Source: Alphaproteobacteria bacterium (GTDB taxonomy: Bacteria > Pseudomonadota > Alphaproteobacteria > Rhizobiales > Hyphomicrobiaceae). From it: 55,555 bases of DNA. The notes beneath the pieces are model-generated. The model saw only the letters and a list, made by a program, of their open reading frames with translations. It did no database searches and was not told the origin of the DNA. The position numbers were made by a program, and so were the translations under genes. Below, piece after piece: positions 32,372 to 42,571 of the stretch. The stretch's first letter is position 1; each line of letters begins with the position of its first letter. The stretch spans positions 1 through 55,555 of the forward strand of contig JAHJQI010000088.1 of assembly GCA_018819265.1 (NCBI GenBank). Direction: 5' to 3'.

Positions 32372-33040
32372 ATGACCGGCATCGTCTTCGATCTTGACGG
32401 AACGCTGATCGAAAGCGCGCCGGCCATCCGTGACATAGCGAACGCCCTGATGGCAGAACTCGATCTTCCCGCCCTCGATGTCGCCGAGACGCGACGCTAC
32501 ATCGGCAATGGCGCCGGGCGCTTTCTCGAACAGGCTCTGCAAGCCCGCCGGGCACATTCACCCGGTGCATTCGACGCACAACTCGCCCGCTTCATGGTGC
32601 TCTATGATGCAGCTCCGCCCGCGGCCAACCAGCCGATGCCCGGCAGTAGCGAAGCGATACATGATCTGGCCGCCGCCGGCTGCAAACTCGCCATCTGCAC
32701 CAACAAGCCGATGCAGCCGACCCGGACACTTCTGAAGTCGTTCGGCTGGGACCGGCTGTTCGCAGCAGTCGTTGCCGGCGATACGCTGCCCGAACGCAAG
32801 CCGCACCCGGCGCCACTTCTGAAGGCCGCAGCCGATCTCGGCACGACGGCGACGTTCTATGTCGGCGACAGCGAGGTCGATGCGGCAACCGCCGAAGCCG
32901 CCGGCCTGCCCTTTTTGTTATTTGCCGAAGGCTACCGAAAGTCACCCTTGAGCGAGATAAGGCACGCTGCGTCCTTCACCGCTTTCGCAGATCTGAGGGG
33001 ATTGATCGAAAGCTTTCCCAACCAGCCAGCGACCCTCTGA
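32372..33040 (+). CDS. gph: HAD-superfamily hydrolase, phosphoglycolate phosphatase type
   Basis: 222 residues; CAGGAG precedes the ATG at 32372. All four HAD motifs are visible: motif I FDLDGTLIES (nucleophile Asp8 and acid Asp10), motif II ICTNKP, motif III Lys in ERKPHPAPLL, and motif IV VGDSEVDAATAEAAG. A helical cap domain lies between motifs I and II (about residues 16-80). The PHPAPLL and GDSEVD segments are typical of Gph, which removes 2-phosphoglycolate made during DNA repair or by Rubisco oxygenation. Another small phosphate ester substrate is possible. It converges with tex. Confidence 0.88.
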   Translation: MTGIVFDLDGTLIESAPAIRDIANALMAELDLPALDVAETRRYIGNGAGRFLEQALQARRAHSPGAFDAQLARFMVLYDAAPPAANQPMPGSSEAIHDLAAAGCKLAICTNKPMQPTRTLLKSFGWDRLFAAVVAGDTLPERKPHPAPLLKAAADLGTTATFYVGDSEVDAATAEAAGLPFLLFAEGYRKSPLSEIRHAASFTAFADLRGLIESFPNQPATL

Positions 33041-33051
33041 GAAGGCCCCGC

Positions 33052-35382
33052 TCAGCCCTTTTGCGCACGCCGCAGGGCCGCCGCCAGCGCCGACTCGCCG
33101 TCTGACGTTTGCGCTTGTGGTTTCGGTGGCGATGCGCTCGCGTGGCCGCCGCCGCTCCGGCCCGCTGGCTTGCCGCCGCCCGGCTTGGATTGCGACGCGC
33201 CCGTCGCGTTTGCCTCGATCACGCCGGACTTCATGGTGAGGGCGATGCGCTTGCGCTCCACGTCGACATCCTTGACCCGCACCCGCACGACGTCGCCGGC
33301 CTTGACGATGTCGCGCGGGTCCTTGACGAAGCGGTCTGCGAGTTCGGAGACGTGCACCAGCCCGTCCTGATGCACGCCGACATCGACGAAGGCGCCGAAG
33401 GCCGCAACATTCGTCACGACGCCTTCGAGCATCATGCCTGGCTTGAGGTCCGAAATCTTTTCGACGCCCTCTTCAAAGCTGGCCGTCTTGAATTCCGGGC
33501 GCGGATCGCGGCCGGGTTTTTCCAGTTCGGCGAGGATGTCGGTGACGGTCGGAACGCCGAATTGCGCATCGGCGAACCTCTGGGGTTCGAGCGAACGCAG
33601 AAACGCCGCGTCGCCGATCATGGCCTTCAAAGGTTTCTTCGTCGCTTCCGAGATGCGCTCGACAAGCTTGTAGGCTTCCGGGTGGACGGCGGAAGCATCG
33701 AGCGGGTTGGGTCCGTCCATGATGCGTAGGAAGCCCGCGGCCTGCTCGAACGCCTTCGGACCGAGGCGTGCGACCTTCTTGATGTCCGTCCGCTTCTTGA
33801 AGGCCCCCTTGTCGTCCCTGTGCAGGACGATGTTCTGGGCGATCGCCGAATTGAGGCCGGCAACGCGCGACAATAGCGGCGCGGAAGCGGTGTTGATGTC
33901 GACGCCGACGGAGTTGACGCAGTCCTCGACTGCGGCATCGAGCGACTGCGCCAGTTCCGATTGGTCGACGTCGTGCTGGTATTGCCCGACCCCGATCGCC
34001 TTCGGGTCGATCTTGACCAACTCGGCGAGAGGATCCTGCAGACGCCGCGCAATGGAGACGGCCCCGCGAATGCTGACATCGACGTCCGGAAATTCCTTGG
34101 CGGCAAGTTCGGAGGCCGAGTAGACCGACGCGCCGGCTTCCGAGACCATGACCCGCATCGGCTTGGGGTCCTTGAGATGTTTGATCAGTTCGCCGGCAAG
34201 TTTGTCGGTTTCCCGGCTCGCGGTGCCGTTGCCGATGGCGATGACCGCGACCTTGTGCTTCATGCACAGCGCGGCGAGCGTTGCGAGTGCCCCTTGCCAG
34301 TCGTTGCGCGGCGGGTGCGGATAGATGGTGGCGAACTCCAGAAGCTTGCCCGTCGCATCGACGATCGCCACCTTGACGCCTGTGCGAATGCCGGGGTCGA
34401 GTCCCATGGTGATGCGCCGCCCGGCTGGTGCGGCCAGCAGCAGGTCCTTGAGATTGGCCTTGAAAACATCGATGGCCGCCTTGTCCGCGCGCTCCTTCAA
34501 ACGCGCGAAAAGATCCGTGGTCAGCGACTTGTGCAGCTTGGTTTTCCACGCCTGCCGGACCGTCTCGACAAGCCAGGAATCGCTGGGACGCCGGCGATCG
34601 GCGATGTTGAAGGCCGCCATGATCATGGCTTCGGCTGGTTGATACGTGCTGCCGGGGTCACAGGCGACATCGAGGCCAAGGTTCAGGAAACCTTCGTTGC
34701 GTCCGCGCAGCAACGCCAGCGCCCGGTGCGACGGCAAGTCCCTGATTGACTGGTCGAAGTCGAAATAGTCGGAGAACTTCACCCCCTCGGTGTCCTTTCC
34801 CTTGGCGACTTTCGACGACAGGCGCCCGGCATTCCACAGCCACTCGCGAAGCTCCCCGACAAGCCGGGCGGTTTCACCGATCCGCTCGATCAGCACGGCG
34901 CGCGCCCCATCGAGGCAGGCCTGCGCATCGGCAAAACCGAGTTCGGCGTTGACGAACTTTGCAGCTTCCTTGTCCGGATCGAGCGCCGGTGTCGATAGCA
35001 GCGCATCGGCCAGCGCTTCGAGCCCGGCTTCACGCGCGACCTGCGTCTTCGTGCGACGCTTCGGCTTATAGGGCGCGTAGAGGTCTTCGAGTTCGACCTT
35101 GCTTTCGGCGGCCGCAATCGCCTTCTGCAATTCGTCGCTCAGCTTGCCTTGTTCGCCGATCGAACGCAGGACGCTCGCGCGGCGATCCTCCAACTGACGC
35201 AGATAGCCGAGCCGCTCTTCGATGGTCCGTAATTGCGTATCATCGAGACCGCCGGTCTTCTCCTTGCGGTAGCGGGCAACGAAGGGAACCGTGGAGCCTT
35301 CGCCGAACAATTCCACGGCAGCCGCCACCTGCGCCACCTTGACGTTGAGTTCCCTGGCGATGCGGGCGTTGATCGATGTCAC
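33052..35382 (-). CDS. tex: Tex family RNA-binding transcription accessory protein
   Basis: 776 residues from a GTG at 35382 ([19 protein letters not shown]), with AAGGACC upstream; this gives the usual Tex length, whereas the longer open frame adds non-homologous residues. Domain order: Tex N-terminal helical domain, YqgF/RNase-H-like domain ([20 protein letters not shown]), helix-hairpin-helix pair ([20 protein letters not shown] and the [20 protein letters not shown] segment) and a C-terminal S1 domain ([20 protein letters not shown]). The basic Gly/Ser-rich tail is disordered. Tex binds nucleic acid and acts in transcription and RNA turnover in the cytoplasm. Confidence 0.95.
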   Translation of the reverse strand: MTSINARIARELNVKVAQVAAAVELFGEGSTVPFVARYRKEKTGGLDDTQLRTIEERLGYLRQLEDRRASVLRSIGEQGKLSDELQKAIAAAESKVELEDLYAPYKPKRRTKTQVAREAGLEALADALLSTPALDPDKEAAKFVNAELGFADAQACLDGARAVLIERIGETARLVGELREWLWNAGRLSSKVAKGKDTEGVKFSDYFDFDQSIRDLPSHRALALLRGRNEGFLNLGLDVACDPGSTYQPAEAMIMAAFNIADRRRPSDSWLVETVRQAWKTKLHKSLTTDLFARLKERADKAAIDVFKANLKDLLLAAPAGRRITMGLDPGIRTGVKVAIVDATGKLLEFATIYPHPPRNDWQGALATLAALCMKHKVAVIAIGNGTASRETDKLAGELIKHLKDPKPMRVMVSEAGASVYSASELAAKEFPDVDVSIRGAVSIARRLQDPLAELVKIDPKAIGVGQYQHDVDQSELAQSLDAAVEDCVNSVGVDINTASAPLLSRVAGLNSAIAQNIVLHRDDKGAFKKRTDIKKVARLGPKAFEQAAGFLRIMDGPNPLDASAVHPEAYKLVERISEATKKPLKAMIGDAAFLRSLEPQRFADAQFGVPTVTDILAELEKPGRDPRPEFKTASFEEGVEKISDLKPGMMLEGVVTNVAAFGAFVDVGVHQDGLVHVSELADRFVKDPRDIVKAGDVVRVRVKDVDVERKRIALTMKSGVIEANATGASQSKPGGGKPAGRSGGGHASASPPKPQAQTSDGESALAAALRRAQKG

Positions 35383-35633
35383 GCGGGAGGTCCTTCTTAT
35401 TGGTGTCCGGCCGGTTTGTTCTGGATCGCGTCCGGTTCCGCTTATAGCCTTGCGCGGTGGCGCCCTCCATCGCAATCGCACGGATGCACCATGCAGCGGT
35501 GGACGCAAATGCGCATCCGGAACGACGGTCGATATGCCGAAGCGCCGCGCTTGCCGCCGCCGCTTGACAATGCCGGGTGCCGCCTTCAACGTCGCCGCGA
35601 ATTGGGTGAGGCTTTGCATCGAAGGCAACCATT

Positions 35634-36302
35634 ATGGCAACCGTGAAGCTTTCGGTTCCGAAGAAATTCCGCCGTGGCGCACTGCGCGACGACGAGGCCG
35701 CATCCCTCAGGTCTGCCTTCGAGATCATGAAACTCGTCGACGCGGCCCGGCCGGTTGCAGGCGCGCGCTGGCTCGACTTCGGCTGCGGCGTCAAGATGGC
35801 ACAGGCCCTCTGTGAGCGTGACAGCCCGCAGGCGCTTTATGCCGGACTTGATGTCTATACCGCCATGATCGATCACATGCGCAAGGCGCTGGCGGGCGAC
35901 GCCCGCTATATGTTCGCGACGGTACCCTTCCAGAATGACATGTACAACCCGAAGGGCGATGCGATGACGCCGCAGTCGGTTCTGCCGCTTTCTGGCGAAC
36001 CGTTCGATATATTGACGATGTTCTCGGTCATCACCCATCTGGCACCGCATGACACCGCGGCGATCCTGGAAATTCTGCGCCGCTATGCGGCAGCTGATGG
36101 GCGTCTCGTATTCTCGTGCTTCGTCGACGCCGAGCAGATCAAGCCATTCTTCGACGAGGTGCCCGACAAGCCCCTGCTGCGCGCGCGCTATCGCAAGTCG
36201 ACGATGGAAGACATGATCAGGGCGGCAAACTGGAAAATCGTTGAGGACGTCAGGGCGGTTCCAGGTGTGATCCAGCACCGCTATGTCTGCGCCCCCGCGT
36301 GA
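35634..36302 (+). CDS. Class I SAM-dependent methyltransferase
   Basis: 222 residues. Motif I is WLDFGCGVKMAQAL at about residues 46-59, motif II/acidic loop GLDVYTAMIDHMR, and the post-motif FDILTMFSVITHLAPHD gives the Rossmann core. The acidic residue at the end of beta-2 is the D of GLDVY. SAM-binding elements are intact, but the substrate cannot be read from the sequence. The G-C-G-V-K glycine loop differs slightly from the usual GxGxG. It is divergent from tex with 251 bp between them and is followed by the DUF599 gene 60 bp later. Confidence 0.85.
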   Translation: MATVKLSVPKKFRRGALRDDEAASLRSAFEIMKLVDAARPVAGARWLDFGCGVKMAQALCERDSPQALYAGLDVYTAMIDHMRKALAGDARYMFATVPFQNDMYNPKGDAMTPQSVLPLSGEPFDILTMFSVITHLAPHDTAAILEILRRYAAADGRLVFSCFVDAEQIKPFFDEVPDKPLLRARYRKSTMEDMIRAANWKIVEDVRAVPGVIQHRYVCAPA

Positions 36303-36362
36303 GCCCGGCCATGGTCCACGCCACTCCCCCCGAACCGCTATGAATCGGCGCAAGGTCAAGCC

Positions 36363-37061
36363 ATGTCACTAAGCGCCATCCACATCCTCGACTATGCTGC
36401 CGTCGCCTGGTTCGCCGCCTGCTATTTCGGTTATGGCTGGGCGGTGAATCATGGCCCGCTGAAAGGCAAGGTCGGTCTCGTTGCCGCCGTCGAACTGCGC
36501 CGCGTGCAATGGATGCGAGCGGCACTGCACCGCGATGTCCGCATCATGGATGCGCAGTTGATGACATCGCTGTCGAGCGGGACCGCGTTCTTTGCTTCCA
36601 CCACCGTGATCGTCCTCGGCGGATTGGCGGCAATGCTGGGCGCCGCCGACAACGTTAAGATCCGCCTCGAACAGCTTCCCTTCGTCGGCGACACGGCGAT
36701 TGTGATGTGGGAACTGAAGATCATGTTCATGATGGCGCTGGTCATCCGCGCCTTCTTCAAGTTCGCCTGGGCCTTCCGGCTGACCCACTATCTCGGCATC
36801 ATGCTCGGCGCCATGCCGGCCGGGAGCGCCGAAGACCTGGCGCAGGGCGAACGCCACATCGCCAAGACCGCGCGTCTTGCCTCCATCGCCGCAACCCACA
36901 CCAATGACGGCTTGCGGACAATCTACTTCGCCATCGCGGGGCTCGGCTGGTTCCTGCATCCGCTTATCTTCATGGCGGCCTGCACCTGGGTGCTGTGGGT
37001 CGTCTACCGGCGCGAGTACCGCTCGAATGCGCTCGCCGCCGTCGGCGACAGCGACGTCTAG
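36363..37061 (+). CDS. DUF599 family membrane protein
   Basis: 232 residues with four main hydrophobic segments: IHILDYAAVAWFAACYFGYGW, ASTTVIVLGGLAAMLGA, WELKIMFMMALVIRAFFKFAWAF and YFAIAGLGWFLHPLIFMAACTWVLWVVY (quoted in parts). The conserved R-R-x-x-W-M and DAQLM-x-SL segments between segments 1 and 2 match DUF599. The family is an inner-membrane protein group in alphaproteobacteria and other groups, with no function known. It converges with the acyltransferase gene (28 bp apart). Confidence 0.9.
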   Translation: MSLSAIHILDYAAVAWFAACYFGYGWAVNHGPLKGKVGLVAAVELRRVQWMRAALHRDVRIMDAQLMTSLSSGTAFFASTTVIVLGGLAAMLGAADNVKIRLEQLPFVGDTAIVMWELKIMFMMALVIRAFFKFAWAFRLTHYLGIMLGAMPAGSAEDLAQGERHIAKTARLASIAATHTNDGLRTIYFAIAGLGWFLHPLIFMAACTWVLWVVYRREYRSNALAAVGDSDV

Positions 37062-37089
37062 CTCAGCGCCGTCCCCGCTCGCGCCGGCT

Positions 37090-39075
37090 TTATTTTCCGG
37101 CCGGTGCCAGCAGTCGCTCGAATTCACCGGCAAGTGTTCGCGAAAAACTGTCCGACAGATGGTGCTTGTCCGACATCAGGACGCGCCCGTCGGTAATCGC
37201 CCGGCACACTCCGTTCGGGCAGATGCGAGGATTGACGTCCAGGATCGACACGCCTGCCGGCAGATCCGCCGATTTCGACTTCGGATAGCTGTTCGGAGAT
37301 CGTAAATCCTCGAACCGCCAGACGCAATCGCCGGCATTCGAGGTCCTCTTCAGGCAGTCTCCGGGCGTTTCCGGTAACACCGGCGTGTCGCGCATGACGA
37401 CGGTCGGCGCGATGCCCGCCAGCCACCTGAAGGTAACCTGTTCGCTCGCCGCCGGCAGCGGATTTGTCATGCTCGAGACGACGATGAGATCCGGTTTCGT
37501 CGCTATCAGTTCCGCCATGACGCGGCTCCGCCACGCCTCGCACTCGGGATAGGGCTGGCCGTTGCCACGGATCTGCTCCGCCTCGATTGGACGACACGAT
37601 GCCTTGATCCGAACCAGCAGCCGCCATCCCTGCTTCCTGGCGGCAGTGTCGATTGCGGAAAACCAGTTCCCGGCATGCGAGTCGCCGAACAGTACCACCG
37701 TCCTGGTTCCTGCCGCCGCGCCATAGACGCAAGGCGAATACGAAACGTCCTCGAAGCGCAACAGGCAGCGGTCCGAATAGATCACCGGGCGATCCTGCTT
37801 GATCGCCGTCAGGCTCATGAACGTTCCGTTGCCGAGCGCAACGGTGTCCGGCCCGAACGCCCTCATCGCAACTCCGCTCGCAGCACCGGCGGCAATCAGC
37901 AGCGCGCCGACCGCGTACGTCTTGCGCCGGGATGCCTTGAGGGCGACGCTGTGGCGAAACGGCTGTTCCACAAACCGGTAGGTCGCCGCCGCCAGTGAGA
38001 AGGACACCGCGATTGCAATCAACGCCGGTGCGCTTTGAGCTTCTCCTGGCGCCTCGCCGGAACCCGCTGCGGTCATTCCGGCAAAGACAATCAGCGGCCA
38101 GTGCCACAGGTACCAGGAAAAGGAGATACGGCCGACATAGCGCAGCGGCGCCGCCGACAAAATCGCCGACGGCCATGCCCCCGGCGCTCCACCGAACAGC
38201 AGCAGCAGGGCAGCGGCGAGGGTCGGTGCGACGGCGGCGACCCCGGGATAGGCAGTCCGCTCGGAAATCAGGAGGCAACTGGCGATGAGGACACCGACGC
38301 AGGCGACCCCGATTGCGCCCGACAGCCCTGGTCGACGACTCCTCATGCCGTTCGCGGCAACGGCAGCCATCGCGCCGGCCAGCAGTTGCCAGGCGCGCGC
38401 AAACGTATCGAAGAACGCAAGCGCAGGGTTCGCCCACGTGACAGCCACGCAATAGGTCAGCGATGCTACGGCGATCACGCCGACAACAATGCCGATCGCG
38501 GCGCCAGCCGGCTGGCGCGGCGCACACCGCTTGAGCCACAGCGCCGTCCCCGCCAGCAGCAGCGGCCACACCAGATAGAACTGTTCCTCGACCGCCAGTG
38601 ACCAGTAGTGCAGCAGCGGGTTGTCGCGGTCGTCCTGCGCCAGATAATCGACCGCCTCTCCGGCCTGGCGCCAGTTGTAATAGAACAGCGCCGCCGCGAT
38701 GATGTGGCGCCCGATGAGCCGCGCATCGATTGCGGAGACGAACAGCGCCATCACCGCCGTGGCACACAGCACCAGGGTCGCCGCCGGTAGAATGCGCCGG
38801 ATGCGGCGCGCCCAGAAATCGACGAGGTCGATCCGGCCGGTCGCCTCGATTTCGCGCACCAGCAACTGTGTGATGAGAAAGCCGGAGATCACGAAGAAGA
38901 CGTCAACCCCGATGAAACCGCCGGGAAGCATCGCCGGAAAAGCGTGGAACGCCACCACCGCCCCGACGCAGAGCGCGCGCAAGCCCTCGATGTCCGGCCT
39001 GAAACCGGCCGCATCGTGTCGCGGGTCCGCTCGTGGAGTGGTGGCCGGCGCGGCGCTGGCGAGGGTGCGGGACAT
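37090..39075 (-). CDS. OafA/YrhL-like acyltransferase with C-terminal SGNH domain
   Basis: 661 residues from the ATG at 39075 (MSRTLASAAPATT). The N-terminal acyltransferase-3 domain (about 25-390) has ten or so membrane segments and the signature RPDIEGLRALCVGAVVAFHAF, with the catalytic-type His, plus GGFIGVDVFFVISGFLITQLL and YWSLAVEEQFYLVWPLLL (quoted in parts). The C-terminal SGNH domain has GDSHAGNW as nucleophile block and DKHHLSD as the Asp/His block. These enzymes O-acylate surface polysaccharides (O-antigen, exopolysaccharide or lipid-linked sugars). No glycan genes are adjacent, so the acceptor is unknown. Weak ribosome binding site; an upstream ATG is possible. Confidence 0.9.
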   Translation of the reverse strand: MSRTLASAAPATTPRADPRHDAAGFRPDIEGLRALCVGAVVAFHAFPAMLPGGFIGVDVFFVISGFLITQLLVREIEATGRIDLVDFWARRIRRILPAATLVLCATAVMALFVSAIDARLIGRHIIAAALFYYNWRQAGEAVDYLAQDDRDNPLLHYWSLAVEEQFYLVWPLLLAGTALWLKRCAPRQPAGAAIGIVVGVIAVASLTYCVAVTWANPALAFFDTFARAWQLLAGAMAAVAANGMRSRRPGLSGAIGVACVGVLIASCLLISERTAYPGVAAVAPTLAAALLLLFGGAPGAWPSAILSAAPLRYVGRISFSWYLWHWPLIVFAGMTAAGSGEAPGEAQSAPALIAIAVSFSLAAATYRFVEQPFRHSVALKASRRKTYAVGALLIAAGAASGVAMRAFGPDTVALGNGTFMSLTAIKQDRPVIYSDRCLLRFEDVSYSPCVYGAAAGTRTVVLFGDSHAGNWFSAIDTAARKQGWRLLVRIKASCRPIEAEQIRGNGQPYPECEAWRSRVMAELIATKPDLIVVSSMTNPLPAASEQVTFRWLAGIAPTVVMRDTPVLPETPGDCLKRTSNAGDCVWRFEDLRSPNSYPKSKSADLPAGVSILDVNPRICPNGVCRAITDGRVLMSDKHHLSDSFSRTLAGEFERLLAPAGK

Positions 39076-39337
39076 GGCGGGCTCAAACTCTTCGGCGGCG
39101 CAACGTTGACGCATCCATACCCCGGGGGGCCGCATACTCAAACAGGCCGTTGGATGATTCCGCGACGCCCTGTGGATGGCGTTGCAATCGGACGACATCT
39201 CGTCGCGCTTGCAAAGTCGACGACCCTGTGCGCGATGGCCGGGTGGGCCGGAGCATGTTCAGAAGTAGTGTATGCGGAGTCTTGCCGGAGGCGAGCTTCG
39301 GTGATGCGCTTCGAACATGCGGCAAACAAAAATCAAT

Positions 39338-40537
39338 CTAATCGGCGGCGACGGCTGCTCCGCTGGCAATCATCGCTGCGATGTCGTCGGAAGAGAAACC
39401 GGCCTCGCGCAGGACTTCGCGGGTATGCTGCCCCATGACCGGTGCCGGCTTTTCCACTCCCCCCGGCGTCTTCGAATACTTGACCGGATGCCCGATTGTC
39501 TTGACCTCTCCGGCGACGGGGTGCTGCGTCGAGACGATCATGTCCCGGTGCAAAGCCTGCGGGTCGGCATGCATTTCCGTGATCGTCAGCACCGGTCCGG
39601 CGGGGACGCCGCCCTCTTCGAAGATCGCAAGCCATTCGGCGGTCGTCTTGTGCTGCACGATGGCGTTCAGGAGATCGGCCAGGACTTCCCGGTTCTGGAT
39701 GCGCACCGCATTCGCTGAGAATCGGGGATCTTCGTTGAGTTCGGGCGCACCGATGAGGGAGAGCGTCCTCTCCCAGTTGGTCTGATTGGCAGCCCCGATG
39801 TTGATCCAGCCGTCGGCGGTCCTGAATGCCTGGTAGGGTGCGTTGAGCGGATGCGCGGACCCCATGGCGTGCGGCGACTCGCCCGTGGCGAAAGCGATGG
39901 CCGATTGCCAGTAGGTATGCGTGATTGCGGCTTCGAAGAGGGACGTGTCGACTTTTTGCCCCTCGCCGGTTTTGAGCTTGTGCGCGTAGGCTGCCGCTAT
40001 ACCCATCGCCGCGACGATGCCGGCCGTGATGTCGGAGACGGGGGCGCCGACCTTCACCGGTTCGCGGCCCGGCCCTTCGCCGGTGATCGACATCAGTCCC
40101 GACATGCCTTGAGCGATCAGATCGAAGCCGCCGCGATGCGCATAGGGGCCGGTGCGCCCGAACCCCGACACCTCGCAATAGATGAGGCCGGGGTTGATCG
40201 CGCTGAGCTGATCGTAGCCGAGGCCGAGCTTCTCCATCGTGCCGAGCCGGTAGTTCTCGATCAGCACATCGGCGTTTTCCACCAGCCGCTTCAACGCCGC
40301 CTTGCCGGCTTCCGACTTGAGGTCGAGCACGATACCGCGCTTGTTGCGGTTCATCATCAGGAAGGCGGCGCTTTCGCCGTTGATCGTCGGCGGCACGAAG
40401 CGGCGCGTATCGTCGCCGTTGAGTTTTTCGACCTTGATGACGTCGGCGCCCATGTCGGCCAGCATCAACCCGGCAACCGGCCCGGCCATGATGTGTGCGA
40501 GTTCGATGACGCGGCAACCCGAAAGTGGACCTGACAT
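39338..40537 (-). CDS. CaiB/BaiF class III CoA-transferase
   Basis: 399 residues from the ATG at 40537 (MSGPLSGCRVIELAHIMAGP), with AAAGGAG at ideal spacing. Family III CoA-transferase features: the start motif LSGCRVIEL, AGLMLADMGADVIKVE, NRNKRGIVLDLK, the catalytic Asp region GFDLIAQGMSGLMSITG (Asp after GGF), and GGVPAGPVLTI near the C-terminus. It transfers CoA between acids via an acyl-aspartyl intermediate. It is the last gene of the TRAP operon, 67 bp after dctM. The acyl substrate is presumably the imported acid but cannot be named. Confidence 0.92.
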   Translation of the reverse strand: MSGPLSGCRVIELAHIMAGPVAGLMLADMGADVIKVEKLNGDDTRRFVPPTINGESAAFLMMNRNKRGIVLDLKSEAGKAALKRLVENADVLIENYRLGTMEKLGLGYDQLSAINPGLIYCEVSGFGRTGPYAHRGGFDLIAQGMSGLMSITGEGPGREPVKVGAPVSDITAGIVAAMGIAAAYAHKLKTGEGQKVDTSLFEAAITHTYWQSAIAFATGESPHAMGSAHPLNAPYQAFRTADGWINIGAANQTNWERTLSLIGAPELNEDPRFSANAVRIQNREVLADLLNAIVQHKTTAEWLAIFEEGGVPAGPVLTITEMHADPQALHRDMIVSTQHPVAGEVKTIGHPVKYSKTPGGVEKPAPVMGQHTREVLREAGFSSDDIAAMIASGAAVAAD

Positions 40538-40603
40538 GTCAAACTCCTTTTCCTGCCGGCGGTCGACGGCCTGGCAAGTTCGCAAGGCGGTCAGCGCTGT
40601 CCT

Positions 40604-41884
40604 TCACCGGTAGAAATACTCGACGAGGAACATCGGAACGGCCGGCACGTAGGTGCACAGCATCAAGACCGCGAACAGCACCCCGACGAAGTAGATGTTG
40701 ACCTTCGACACCTCCCATATGTTCGCCCTCGCGACCGCGCAAGCGGTGATGAGAACGCTTGCCACCGGCGGAGTCTGCTGGCCGATGGCCAGATTGAGCG
40801 TCACGACGAGACCGAAGTGGACCGGATCGATTTCGGCGGCAGTGATCAGCGGGATAACGATCGGGATCACGAGAATGATAGCTGCTGCCGAGTGCAGGAA
40901 AAATCCGATGATCAGGAAGAAGACGTTGAGGATCGCCAGGATGACGTACTTGTTCGAGGTGAAATCGAGAATGCTTTGCGCCAGCTGCTGGGGAACCTGC
41001 GCGCGCGTCAGGAACCCGCCCATCAGCACGCTCGCGGCGACCAGCAGCATCACGACGGCGGTCTGCATGCCGCCATCCAGCATGGCGCGGCGCAGATGGC
41101 GGATGTTGAATTCGCGATACCACGCCCCGACGACGAGCGCCGCGATGACGGCGAGACCGGCAGCTTCGGTTGCCGTGACCCATCCCCCGAAGATGCCGCC
41201 GAGGATGATGACGGGCAGCGTGAACGCAGGAAGCGCGTCCATGAAGGTATCGAATACACGCTTGGTGTTGAAGGCTTCCTCGACCGGCAGGTTGTATTTC
41301 ACGGCGAACATGTAGGCGACCACCATCATCCCGGCAGCGCCGAGCAGGCCGGGCACCACGCCTGCGACGAACAGCTGTTCGATCGAGGTGTTGGCGGAAG
41401 TTGCATAAAGGATCATCGGGATCGACGGCGGGATGATGATCGCCAGCGACGCCGACGATGACGTCACAGCCGCCGCGAATGGAGCCGAGTAGCCGCGCTT
41501 CTTCATCTGCGGGATGAGGATCGAACCGAGCGCTGCGACATCGGCTACCGCCGAACCGGAGATCTCGGCAAAGAACAGCGATACGCCGATATTGACCATG
41601 GCGAGACCGCCGCGCACGAAACCGATTAGCGCCGAGACGAAGTTGATCAGCCGGTCGGTGATGCCGCCGGCATTCATCAGCGCGCCGGCGAGCACGAACA
41701 TCGGAATCGCGATCAGCGAGAACTTGGTCGAGCCGTCGTACATGTCGAGGGCGACGGTGACGAGGCTGCCAGTTCCTTCCGTGGCCAGCAGCCCGACGAT
41801 GGCCGCAACGGCAAGAGCCACCGCGATCGGCACGTTGATGCAGATGAGGACGAGAAGGATGACGAAGCAGAGTAAGACCGTCAT
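40604..41884 (-). CDS. dctM: TRAP transporter large permease subunit DctM
   Basis: 426 residues, about 12 membrane segments. Typical DctM features are IPMFVLAGALMNAGGI near residue 60, AEISGSAVADVAALGSILIP, the SASLAIIIPPSIPMILYA repeat and the C-terminal NLAIGQQTPPVASVL (quoted in parts). It forms the channel of the Na+-coupled TRAP system with DctQ. The start codon lies 3 bp after the dctQ stop, so the two are translation-coupled. It is in one minus-strand operon dctP-dctQ-dctM-CoA-transferase. Confidence 0.93.
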   Translation of the reverse strand: MTVLLCFVILLVLICINVPIAVALAVAAIVGLLATEGTGSLVTVALDMYDGSTKFSLIAIPMFVLAGALMNAGGITDRLINFVSALIGFVRGGLAMVNIGVSLFFAEISGSAVADVAALGSILIPQMKKRGYSAPFAAAVTSSSASLAIIIPPSIPMILYATSANTSIEQLFVAGVVPGLLGAAGMMVVAYMFAVKYNLPVEEAFNTKRVFDTFMDALPAFTLPVIILGGIFGGWVTATEAAGLAVIAALVVGAWYREFNIRHLRRAMLDGGMQTAVVMLLVAASVLMGGFLTRAQVPQQLAQSILDFTSNKYVILAILNVFFLIIGFFLHSAAAIILVIPIVIPLITAAEIDPVHFGLVVTLNLAIGQQTPPVASVLITACAVARANIWEVSKVNIYFVGVLFAVLMLCTYVPAVPMFLVEYFYR

Positions 41885-41887
41885 GGC

Positions 41888-42430
41888 TCAATTCGCCCCC
41901 GTCTTTTTGAGTTCGCTTTCGACTTCGTCTTCAATTTCCGCGTGTTCCAGGGAAATGCCCTGAGCGGTCATCCGCCAGTAGTCAGGCAGGCTCACGAGTT
42001 CGCAGATGATGAAGAGCACTGCGCCGATGGGAATGACCGATTGCGTGAACTGCACCGGCACCCAGGTCAGGGACACCAGAAACTCGCCACTCAGCACTTC
42101 GAGAACTTCCCACCCGGCCCAGGCCATGATCACGAAAAAGCCGATGACTACGATTTCGCCGACGATCAGAGCCGCCATCCGGGAATATAAAGGAAGCGAA
42201 AGAAGGATGGTGTCGAAGCCGATGTGGCGCCGCTTCAGCGCGGCAAGAGCTGCGCCGTAATAGGTAATCCAGGACAGACAGATCGCAGCCACCTCGTCAT
42301 ACCAGGACAGGGAATCCCCGGCCACTCGGAACAGCACCGCCACGATGACAATGAAGGTCAACAGGATCATCAGCCCGACCGTCACCCACTCCAGGAGGCT
42401 CTCCAGGAAACGTCTGATCGCGAGCAGCAT
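41888..42430 (-). CDS. dctQ: TRAP transporter small permease subunit DctQ
   Basis: 180 residues with four membrane segments (LEWVTVGLMILLTFIVIVAVL, AAICLSWITYYGAAL, LIVGEIVVIGFFVIMAWAGW and SVIPIGAVLFIICELVSL). The segment SLSWYDEVAAICLSW is the usual DctQ motif (W-x-[DE]-E). The C-terminus is acidic (EIEDEVESEL). It joins DctM in the inner membrane. A strong 12-bp hairpin separates it from dctP upstream. Confidence 0.92.
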   Translation of the reverse strand: MLLAIRRFLESLLEWVTVGLMILLTFIVIVAVLFRVAGDSLSWYDEVAAICLSWITYYGAALAALKRRHIGFDTILLSLPLYSRMAALIVGEIVVIGFFVIMAWAGWEVLEVLSGEFLVSLTWVPVQFTQSVIPIGAVLFIICELVSLPDYWRMTAQGISLEHAEIEDEVESELKKTGAN

Positions 42431-42506
42431 CGGCCGAAAACTCCGATTTCTTGTTTTTTAAGGGAGGTGACGACTACGCGAGGAATAGAGCACTGCCCGC
42501 ACCATA

Positions 42507-42535
42507 GACCAGGCCGGCACGTCGCCGGCCTGGTC
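42507..42535 (-). promoter_or_regulatory. Intercistronic hairpin between dctP and dctQ
   Basis: Perfect 12-bp stem GACCAGGCCGGC / GCCGGCCTGGTC with a 5-nt loop (ACGTC). It follows the dctP stop by about 36 bp on the minus strand, without a U-run. It is probably an mRNA hairpin that stabilises the dctP end or attenuates read-through, giving more binding protein than permease. Confidence 0.7.
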
Positions 42536-42571
42536 CGCCTTGTGAAGGCTGAGCGCTTCGAATGCGTCAAC

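Noticed and set aside
42507..42535. Rho-independent terminator between dctP and dctQ
   Set aside because: A strong stem but no U-run on the transcribed strand, and dctQM and the CoA-transferase need read-through.
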